A DNA stretch of 64,000 bases, taken from positions 1 through 64,000 of the forward strand of contig CAZCOG010000014.1 of assembly GCA_964500445.1 (NCBI GenBank), read 5' to 3'. The position numbers and the translations under genes were made by a program. The notes beneath the pieces were generated by a model. The model made no database searches and was not told the origin of the DNA. It saw only the letters and a list, made by a program, of their open reading frames with translations. Numbering within the stretch: the first letter of the stretch is position 1; every line of letters begins with the position of its first letter. This DNA is from Persicitalea sp964500445. GTDB taxonomy: Bacteria > Bacteroidota > Bacteroidia > Cytophagales > Spirosomataceae. Shown here piece after piece: positions 34,184-41,221 of this stretch.

Positions 34184-34987
34184 CTACTCATGTTCCCCGT
34201 GCTCCCCGAACTGCAACGGACTCTTCATAATCCCCCTTTCCGAAGTACGAATGAAGTTCACGATTTCGTCGCGCTCGTCGGAAGGCGGTAGTTCGAGTTC
34301 GATCTGATTGAGGGCATCGGAATTATTGAGGCCCTTCATATAGATATAGCGGTAGACGGTCTGAATTTCGGCGATTTGCTGATTGGTATAGCCACGTCGC
34401 CGTAAACCCACGGAATTAATACCGGCGTAAGAGATCGGCTCCCGGGCCGCCTTGGTAAAGGGTGGTACATCCTTGCGCACCAGCGATCCGCCCGATACGA
34501 AGGCGTGTGGGCCGATCTTGACAAACTGATGGACTGCACTGATCGCGCTAACAATGGCCCAGTCGCCGACGTGGACATGTCCGGCCATCTGCACGTTGTT
34601 GCCAATAATGCAATTGTTGCCGATAATGCAGTCGTGAGCGATGTGGGCATACGCCATAATCAGGCAGTCGCTCCCAACCTCGGTTTTCCAGTGTTCCTCG
34701 GTGCCGCGGCTGATGGTGGCGTACTCGCGGATTGTTGTGTTGTCACCCACGTAGGTGAGCGTGTACTCATTATTATATTTCAAATCCTGCGGAATGGCCG
34801 AAACGACCGCACCGGGGTAGATGCGACAGTTTTTGCCGATGCGCGCACCTTCGTTGATGACCGCGTGCGACGCCACCCAGGTACCTTCGCCGATCTCCAC
34901 ATCCTTGTGGATCATGGCGAATGGCTCGACGACCACGTTGCGGGCAATTTTGGATTCGGAGTGAATGTAGGCTAGGGGTTGTATCAT
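34184..34987 (-). CDS. lpxA: UDP-GlcNAc O-acyltransferase
   Basis: 267 residues with hexapeptide repeats of a left-handed beta helix (for example IIGNNCIIGNNVQMAGHVHV), the catalytic His in MAGHVHVGDW (about 125) and the AVHQFVKIG segment. It performs the first step of lipid A synthesis. It overlaps the lpxC/fabZ stop by 4 bp. Confidence 0.95.
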   Translation of the reverse strand: MIQPLAYIHSESKIARNVVVEPFAMIHKDVEIGEGTWVASHAVINEGARIGKNCRIYPGAVVSAIPQDLKYNNEYTLTYVGDNTTIREYATISRGTEEHWKTEVGSDCLIMAYAHIAHDCIIGNNCIIGNNVQMAGHVHVGDWAIVSAISAVHQFVKIGPHAFVSGGSLVRKDVPPFTKAAREPISYAGINSVGLRRRGYTNQQIAEIQTVYRYIYMKGLNNSDALNQIELELPPSDERDEIVNFIRTSERGIMKSPLQFGEHGEHE

Positions 34988-36375
34988 TTTTTCTTGACCA
35001 GGCTGGCGATCATATCGGCTTCGCAGACCAATTGTCCGCTTACGTAGCCGCGTCCGCTCATTTTGACGATGCCCCGCTTCATAGGGGAAGTGAACTCACA
35101 TTTGAAGATAACGGTGTCGCCCGGTACAACGTTGCGTCGGAAGCGACAATTGTCGATGCCGATCAGGTAAGGCCAGTAGTTTTCAGGATCGGGGACGGTG
35201 CTCAGGACCAGGATGCCGCCCGTTTGCGCCATCGCTTCCAGTTGCATCACGCCCGGCATAACCGGGTTGCCGGGAAAATGACCGAGGAAAAATTGCTCGT
35301 TCATCGTCACGTTCTTGGTGCCGACCACACTCATTTCATCCAGCGCGATGATCTTGTCGATCATCTGAAAAGGATAACGGTGAGGGAGTAGATTGGCGAT
35401 TTGGTTGATATCCAGAATCGGTGCCTTCTTGGGGTCATACTGCGGAATGCCGTCTTTGGCGGCCTTCATCAGTTTCTTGATTTTTTTGGCCAGCGCTACG
35501 TTGGCGGCATGACCAGGCCGGGCCGCCAGAATCTGGGCTTTGAGCGGACGGCCTACCAGGGCCAGATCACCCACCAGATCCAGTAGTTTGTGCCGGGCCA
35601 TTTCGTTAGGAAAATGCAGATCGACATTGTTCAGAATTCCCTTAGACTCGTCGACGCTTACCTTGGGCTTATCAAGTAGTTTAGCGAGCTGATCCAGTTC
35701 GCCATCCTTCACCTTGCGGTCCACGATGACGATAGCGTTGGTCAGGTCGCCGCCTTTGATCAGGTTTTGGTTGTAAAGTGCTTCCAGCTCGTGCAAAAAA
35801 CAGAACGTCCGGCAGGGAGCGATTTCTGCCTTGAAAAGCGTCATGTCGTTCAGCGAAGCGTGCTGACTGTTGATGACCTTGGAATTATAGTCCACCATCA
35901 CCGTAAGACGGTAGTCGGTCAGTGGCATGGCTGCCATCTCAATGTCCTTATCGGCGTTGACATAGTGGACGTATTCGGGTACTTCGAAGTAATTGCGATA
36001 AGCATTCTGCTCTTCGATGCCGGCGTCTTCGAGGGCATTGATAAACTTGATTGCACTACCGTCCATGATGGGCGGCTCGGGGCCGTCGAGCTGAATAAGT
36101 ACATTGTCGATTTGCAAACCGACCAGTGCGGCCAAAGTATGCTCCACGGTATTGATGCGGGCACCGTTCTGTTCGATGGTAGTTCCGCGTGACAAGTCCA
36201 CGACGTTGTCTACGTCGGCGTCCACAATCGGTTGTCCGGGCAGGTCAACGCGCTGAAACTTATAGCCATGATTGGCCGGGGCAGGCAGGAAGGTCATCGT
36301 GGCCGACACGCCTGTGTGCAGTCCGACGCCGGAAACTGACGCCGCTTTTTTAATGGTTTGTTGTTTTTCGTTCAT
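34984..36375 (-). CDS. lpxC/fabZ: Bifunctional UDP-3-O-acyl-GlcNAc deacetylase / 3-hydroxyacyl-ACP dehydratase
   Basis: 463 residues. The LpxC part (about 1-300) has zinc ligands in EHTLAAL and HKLLDLVGDLAL; the FabZ part (about 320-463) has LPHRYPFQMIDKI and GHFPGNPVMPGVMQLEAMAQ with catalytic His and Glu. The fusion is a hallmark of Bacteroidota. It supplies the committed step of lipid A synthesis and the dehydratase of fatty acid synthesis in one polypeptide. Confidence 0.96.
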   Translation of the reverse strand: MNEKQQTIKKAASVSGVGLHTGVSATMTFLPAPANHGYKFQRVDLPGQPIVDADVDNVVDLSRGTTIEQNGARINTVEHTLAALVGLQIDNVLIQLDGPEPPIMDGSAIKFINALEDAGIEEQNAYRNYFEVPEYVHYVNADKDIEMAAMPLTDYRLTVMVDYNSKVINSQHASLNDMTLFKAEIAPCRTFCFLHELEALYNQNLIKGGDLTNAIVIVDRKVKDGELDQLAKLLDKPKVSVDESKGILNNVDLHFPNEMARHKLLDLVGDLALVGRPLKAQILAARPGHAANVALAKKIKKLMKAAKDGIPQYDPKKAPILDINQIANLLPHRYPFQMIDKIIALDEMSVVGTKNVTMNEQFFLGHFPGNPVMPGVMQLEAMAQTGGILVLSTVPDPENYWPYLIGIDNCRFRRNVVPGDTVIFKCEFTSPMKRGIVKMSGRGYVSGQLVCEADMIASLVKKK

Positions 36376-36447
36376 TTTAGCTGGGAAGAAGCTATCGGCT
36401 GTAAGCGGTACGCTGTAGGCTTTTTCTGTGAAATATTAGGTTAAGAA

Positions 36448-37500
36448 CTAGTCGGCCCGGTTTGTTTTTCCGGCTCCTGCCTTTTCTTTTTCCAAATCCT
36501 GAATTCTTTTTTCTATTTCGGGAAATTTCCGAACCAACGCCTGAGCGCGCAGGTGTGCACTCAGTTCGTAGGCAGGCGAACCGCTTAGCGCAAGCCCTTC
36601 TTTCTTGATATTTTTTCCTACACCCGCCTGTGCTCCAACCTTGGTACCGTTAGCCAGGGTAAGGTGTCCGGCGATACCTACCTGTCCGGCTATAACGCAG
36701 TTTTCGCCAATCTTACTGGAACCCGAAATACCCGATTGGGCCGCTATAACCGTGTTTTTACCTACTTCAACATTATGCGCAATCTGTACCAGATTATCGA
36801 TCTTGACACCCGAGCGGATAATGGTTGAACCCATTGTGGCGCAGTCGATCGTGGTATTTGAGCCGATGCTCACGTGATCTTCAATGACGACGTTACCGAG
36901 TTGGGGAATAGTTTTATAGGTACCGTCGGGCTGAGGAGCAAAGCCGAAGCCATCACTACCGATGACGCTATTGGCAAAAATGACGCACTGCCTGCCGATC
37001 ACCGTATTGTCATATATACGCACACCGGGATGAATCACCGTGTCGTCGCCAATGGTTACGTTATCGCCAATGTAGGCGTGGGGGTAAATTTTGACACGCT
37101 CACCGATCGTGCATTTTTTACCAATATAAGAATATGCGCCCCGGTAGCCATCCTCGCCGACAGAACTTCCCTCACCAAGATGAGCAGGCTGTTCTACGCC
37201 ACGTTTGATTTGTTGGGTAAACTTCTGGTACTCTTCCAATAGGCGCGTGAAGCCTGAATAGGCGTTCTCTACGTAAATAAGAGTAGTCGAGACTTCTTGT
37301 TTCGGTTCGAAGTCCTGGTTGACCAATACAGCCGAAGATTCGGTTTCGTAGAGGTGGGACTCGTATTTGGGATTGGCAAGAAACGAAATACAACCGGGCC
37401 TACCCTCTTCAATTTTGGCGGCGGAACGAATGATGGCAGACTTGTCTCCGACCACTTTTCCGTTCAATAATTGAGCAATCTGCCCGACAGTAAACTCCAT
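36448..37500 (-). CDS. lpxD: UDP-3-O-(3-hydroxyacyl)glucosamine N-acyltransferase
   Basis: 350 residues. N-terminal uridine-binding domain (about 1-100), then hexapeptide repeats (YPHAYIGDNVTIGDDTVIHP and following) with the catalytic His in VQIAHNVEVG (about 240), and a C-terminal helix. It performs the third step of lipid A synthesis. It is followed 72 bp later by lpxC/fabZ. Confidence 0.95.
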   Translation of the reverse strand: MEFTVGQIAQLLNGKVVGDKSAIIRSAAKIEEGRPGCISFLANPKYESHLYETESSAVLVNQDFEPKQEVSTTLIYVENAYSGFTRLLEEYQKFTQQIKRGVEQPAHLGEGSSVGEDGYRGAYSYIGKKCTIGERVKIYPHAYIGDNVTIGDDTVIHPGVRIYDNTVIGRQCVIFANSVIGSDGFGFAPQPDGTYKTIPQLGNVVIEDHVSIGSNTTIDCATMGSTIIRSGVKIDNLVQIAHNVEVGKNTVIAAQSGISGSSKIGENCVIAGQVGIAGHLTLANGTKVGAQAGVGKNIKKEGLALSGSPAYELSAHLRAQALVRKFPEIEKRIQDLEKEKAGAGKTNRAD

Positions 37501-37598
37501 AGAAAATTAAAACGACTTGGACTAGCACCGCTGCGAAGAAGCTTCATTACCGAGGCCACGGGTGCTAAGCGACTATGTCCCAAATCCGTGCAGTGCGA

Positions 37599-38831
37599 CT
37601 ACAGGCGCAAAGATACAGTTTTAGCCCAACTTACGTAATACTTGCGGACAATCTTGCTGAGGGCGCGGATAGTCGGCAGCTCAGAAACTTCCGTAATGTC
37701 CAGTACGCGACCATCCTTCATTTTGATGCGAATCTGATCTTCACCCGTCACATAGGCCGAATTAGTAGTTTGGCCTTCTACCAAAAAATACGAAAGTTGC
37801 TCCTCGGTTAATCCCTGCGCCCGCAGATCTTCACGCAGGGTAGACAACAGATCTTCTGTCGGCGGAGCGTCCAGGAGTTGAATTTTAAAAAGACGGCGGT
37901 CGAGCAGACGCTGACAGAGCCGGGAAAGTACCGGGTCACTTTCCTGCGCCCAGGCTTTGATGGCGCCCCACATATCGTAATCATCCAGCCGGACAAAGGT
38001 TTGCAACAGTTCGGGGCGTTCCCGGAAGTCGGCCAGGGTGGAGCGGTAGCGAAGAAAAAAGCCCAGATTGGGCGAGGCGTATAAATCTGCCCCTTGCTCG
38101 GTGAGATCACGGGCTCGGCGAATGGCCTGGCTGAGCATCGCCTCGGCGCAAAGGGAAGTTTTATGAAGGTACACCTGCCAGTACATCAGGCGGCGGGCAT
38201 TGAGGAAGTTTTCGATACTCAGAAGACCCTTTTCCTCCACTACCAGTTCATCTTTATGGACATCCAGCATTTTAATAAGTCGGCTGGCGCCGATTGTCCC
38301 TTCGGCCACGCCCGTATAAAAGCAGTCGCGGTTGAGGTAGTCCATCCGGTCCATGTCCAGCTGGCTGGAAATAAGCTGATGGAAAAGTGGCCTTGGGTAG
38401 GTGCCCTCAAACATTTGAATCGCCAAGTCGAGCCGTCCGTCGAACTGACGGTTGAGGTCCTTCATCAGCAGCAACGAAAGTGCTTCGTGCGGAATACCCG
38501 TCATCAGCGTCTTTTCCAGCACGTGCGAAAAGGGCCCGTGGCCGATGTCGTGTAGTAGTATAGCCACCTGCGCTGCTTCACACTCCGCGTCCCAGATCAG
38601 GTGCCCTTTGTCCTGCAAAGTTTTCAACGCCTGGCCCATAAGGTGCATGGCTCCCAAGGCGTGATGAAAGCGCGTGTGCAGCGCTCCCGGATATACCAAA
38701 TCGGCCATACCCAACTGCCTAATACGTCGCAGCCGCTGAAAATAAGGGTGCTCCACCAGATCGAACAGCAGTTCCGACGGGATGGTGATGAAACCATATA
38801 CCGGATCGTTGAGGATTTTTCTTTTATTCAA
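37599..38831 (-). CDS. HD-domain phosphohydrolase (dNTPase/SAMHD1-like)
   Basis: 410 residues with the HD signature split over RFHHALGAMHLM (first His) and LLHDIGHGPFSHVLEKTL (HD pair), and a later SSQLDMDRMDYLNRDCFYTG, the pattern of dGTPase-like HD proteins of the SAMHD1/YdhJ group. It likely removes phosphate from a nucleotide. It is the first gene of the lpx cluster; co-transcription with lpxD (98-bp gap) is probable and a common arrangement in Bacteroidota. Confidence 0.87.
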   Translation of the reverse strand: MNKRKILNDPVYGFITIPSELLFDLVEHPYFQRLRRIRQLGMADLVYPGALHTRFHHALGAMHLMGQALKTLQDKGHLIWDAECEAAQVAILLHDIGHGPFSHVLEKTLMTGIPHEALSLLLMKDLNRQFDGRLDLAIQMFEGTYPRPLFHQLISSQLDMDRMDYLNRDCFYTGVAEGTIGASRLIKMLDVHKDELVVEEKGLLSIENFLNARRLMYWQVYLHKTSLCAEAMLSQAIRRARDLTEQGADLYASPNLGFFLRYRSTLADFRERPELLQTFVRLDDYDMWGAIKAWAQESDPVLSRLCQRLLDRRLFKIQLLDAPPTEDLLSTLREDLRAQGLTEEQLSYFLVEGQTTNSAYVTGEDQIRIKMKDGRVLDITEVSELPTIRALSKIVRKYYVSWAKTVSLRL

Positions 38832-38994
38832 ATGGAAGGTTGTTGAATCGTGGAACTGTGGAATTGTTTAACTGGGCAATGGTCAGCAACGTTTCACAAA
38901 TGTAAAATGGAGCAGACAGAAACAAAAAATATGAAAAAGCAGCGGGGCAGCGTGCCGCTTTAACAATAACACGATTAAACAATTACACAATACG

Positions 38995-39026
38995 CTTGGC
39001 GAATAGAAACGCAACTACTATTTTTG
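38995..39026 (+). promoter_or_regulatory. Bacteroidota-type promoter of the tRNA gene
   Basis: CTTG at 38995-38998 and TATTTTTG at 39019-39026 (20-bp spacer) match the TTTG / TAnnTTTG elements closely and lie 22 bp before the tRNA. Confidence 0.6.
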
Positions 39027-39048
39027 CGCTCCAAACTCGTCAAGAGTT

Positions 39049-39122
39049 GGGCCTATAGCTCAGTTGGTTAGAGCACCTGACTCATAATCAGGTGGTCCCA
39101 GGTTCGAGCCCTGGTGGGCCCA
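39049..39122 (+). tRNA. tRNA with CAU anticodon (Met or Ile2), island attachment site
   Basis: A cloverleaf fits: acceptor GGGCCTA/TGGGCCC, D-loop TAGCTCAGTTGGTTAGAGCA, anticodon stem CCTGA/TCAGG with loop CTCATAA, T-loop GGTTCGAGCC, discriminator A, CCA not encoded. The CAU anticodon means methionine, or isoleucine-2 if the C is modified to lysidine; I cannot decide from sequence. The last 21 bp (39103-39123) are repeated exactly at 48445-48465. Confidence 0.93.
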
Positions 39123-39123
39123 C
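39103..39123 (+). repeat. attL: 21-bp direct repeat in the tRNA 3' end
   Basis: The last 20 bases of the tRNA plus one following base are identical to 48445-48465. Flanking bases differ on both sides, so the identity block is exactly 21 bp. Such tRNA 3'-end duplication is the footprint of site-specific integration. Confidence 0.85.
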
Positions 39124-39468
39124 TTAAAAATCAAGCACTTATGAGATAAAACTCGTAAGTGCTTTTTTATTTAATACACAATTTGAGACACAAAATTGAT
39201 TTACTCAGACTTATACTGTTCTGGTCTATGCTTTTTAGTTCTGTGTTGTGCTGTTCTGTGGAATTTTGTAGAGTTTTGTGGAATTGTATGTATCGTGAAA
39301 TCTTCTTTTAATGTTCGTCGATTGATTTCTACCTATTTCTTCCAGCTTTAAAAGTTGCTCTAAACCTTGTTAAGCAATATACTTACCTCTATTTCTCTTT
39401 TGTTATTGTACTAGTTTTATCTATCTACTTTGTCATTTGTGGAATTTGAGAATTCTTTTGTGGAATTA
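39124..39468. other. Left end of island: terminator and four TGTGGAATT repeats
   Basis: 345 bp without a gene. A terminator fills 39133-39168. Further right are four near-identical 12-mers YTNTGTGGAATT-like at 39254, 39274, 39435 and 39456, in two pairs with 20-21 bp spacing. They could be recombinase arm-type sites, but related sequence (GTGGAACTGTGGAATTG) also occurs outside the island near 38852. Confidence 0.5.
39133..39168 (+). terminator. Rho-independent terminator inside the island next to the tRNA
   Basis: Stem AGCACTTATGAG / CTCGTAAGTGCT with one wobble pair, six-nt loop, followed by T6. It can end tRNA transcription after integration moved another strong hairpin (48473-48502) away. 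Confidence 0.8.
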
Positions 39469-41175
39469 TTAATTTTCATTCTTCTCTATTAGTAGATTTT
39501 CTACTTCTCTCATCTTGTCTTCTGCAACACTGATTCTCTTATTCAAAGAGTAAGTTGTTCCTTTACCTTTGCCCTTCTTTACCAAAACACCATCTTCAAC
39601 AAGCTTATCTACTAAGTATTTAACCTGTTCACGATTTAGCGCCTTATTAAAGGAATCGACAATCATCCCCATCTTCACGTTCTCATTTTTCTCAGTTGCG
39701 TCAACAACGATCTTCACTTCTTTGAGCTGGTAGGTTCCAATTGACGGAGATTGTTCGTCCTTGACTAGCTTCTGATAGAAATCACTAAGTACTAGTCGAG
39801 CATGAGTCCTTCTTATCAATCCCTCATTTTCGAGCTTCTCAACGATGATGGGGTTCAGGTCAGCTTGGTGTCCGTCTCTTATTTTCGCTAATGTGATTAT
39901 ATCGTGAACACCGAGTTTGTTATCCTGACTACGCTCATTCTGGGCGTTGAATATAAAAATGTAGAAAGCAGGATTTGAGATTTTTCCATCTAGCGTAAGA
40001 GAAACCTGAAAAAGGTCTGATCCTGAGTAGTCGGGCGTAGGTTTACCTTCGGAGAGCGTTAATGAGAATATCTTATCTACCCCCTGACCTGAACGCTCTA
40101 CCAAACCAGTTTTGAGTAGTATGTCAGCTAACAAGCGACTTCTAGGGGTACTATTGATAGTCAGGATATTTTCCAGCGTGACCCCCTTGGGAAATCCACC
40201 TGGATTGGTTAGAGTTATTTTTGAGGGGTTATGTTTGATAACCGTTTCAGCGGTAAGACTATAATCTCTATGGGCAATAGCATTCAGAAGTGATTCACGG
40301 ATAACCTCCTCGTTAAAGAAGGGTACTGAATAGATGTAGGGTCCGATTCTGATTGAAGCATTACTATTTCGTATCTCTGACCAAACCTTCTCGATTCCTA
40401 CAAACAGAGCATCATCTACCTCAACACGCCAATCGTGAGGAATGGACGTTTCTGAATCTCTGAATTCCATAATGATTTTAGCTTGGGGAAGGTATTTTCT
40501 AATTGCAGTCTTAGTTCCCAATAGAATTAATGCGGCATACGTCAGTTTGTTATCCCGACTCAAATCCAAATCAGAGAGTATTTGTTCATCAGGCAAAGTT
40601 CTGAAACCAGAATTTTTCTGTTTCAAGGCGTATTTGTCCTTCAAAATACCGATAGCATTCTTATCCAGATCAGTTATAGAAAGACCATCACATATTTTTG
40701 CGGAGAAGTCGGGTTCTGTCTCAGACAATATTTTTAACATCTGCTCATCTGACATATTAGTCAAACTATCGCCCACCCGCATAAGTGGTACCCCTTCAAA
40801 TTTCATCAGTTTCCCAATTGGACGAGAAGGTACTGTTACCACTAAAACTCTCATTAAATCCTCGTACAGCTCTTTGAGGTCTATACGAATATGAATGCGC
40901 CTATAGACTTCATCCTCTAATTGCCCAAGTTTACCTTCACCAAAGTCAGTACCTACTACCTTATGAGGATATGGGTCTGTCATACCAAGTACTAGTGTTC
41001 CACCACGCTCATTTGCGAGTGCTACGACATATCCCAGAAAACATTTCCGTCTTTCAACTTGATCGGTATGTTGTCCTCCTGCGAAAGGGTAATTCCTTTT
41101 CGCTTCCTTGAACTCAACTTTATCTTCTGACTCTCTCAGACGTTTGAGTCGTTCTATCGTAATGTCTTCAATCAT
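39469..41175 (-). CDS. AlbA_2/Schlafen-type ATP-binding protein of the type I RM island
   Basis: 568 residues. The N-terminal AlbA_2 (Schlafen AAA_4-like) domain spans about 14-135 (VEFKEAKRNY, ALANERGGTLVLGMTD). An HATPase_c_4-like domain lies at about 290-390 (EEVIRESLLNAIAHRDYS, TNPGGFPKGVT, VERSGQGVDKI). The C-terminus has winged-helix-like repeats. Such proteins are common next to type I restriction genes; their role (regulation, nucleic-acid binding or added defence) is unproven. Last gene of the operon, starting 47 bp after hsdR. Confidence 0.8.
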   Translation of the reverse strand: MIEDITIERLKRLRESEDKVEFKEAKRNYPFAGGQHTDQVERRKCFLGYVVALANERGGTLVLGMTDPYPHKVVGTDFGEGKLGQLEDEVYRRIHIRIDLKELYEDLMRVLVVTVPSRPIGKLMKFEGVPLMRVGDSLTNMSDEQMLKILSETEPDFSAKICDGLSITDLDKNAIGILKDKYALKQKNSGFRTLPDEQILSDLDLSRDNKLTYAALILLGTKTAIRKYLPQAKIIMEFRDSETSIPHDWRVEVDDALFVGIEKVWSEIRNSNASIRIGPYIYSVPFFNEEVIRESLLNAIAHRDYSLTAETVIKHNPSKITLTNPGGFPKGVTLENILTINSTPRSRLLADILLKTGLVERSGQGVDKIFSLTLSEGKPTPDYSGSDLFQVSLTLDGKISNPAFYIFIFNAQNERSQDNKLGVHDIITLAKIRDGHQADLNPIIVEKLENEGLIRRTHARLVLSDFYQKLVKDEQSPSIGTYQLKEVKIVVDATEKNENVKMGMIVDSFNKALNREQVKYLVDKLVEDGVLVKKGKGKGTTYSLNKRISVAEDKMREVENLLIEKNEN

Positions 41176-41221
41176 TTTTCAGTAAGCCTTGATAATCTGT
41201 ACGATCAATTAATACCCCACT

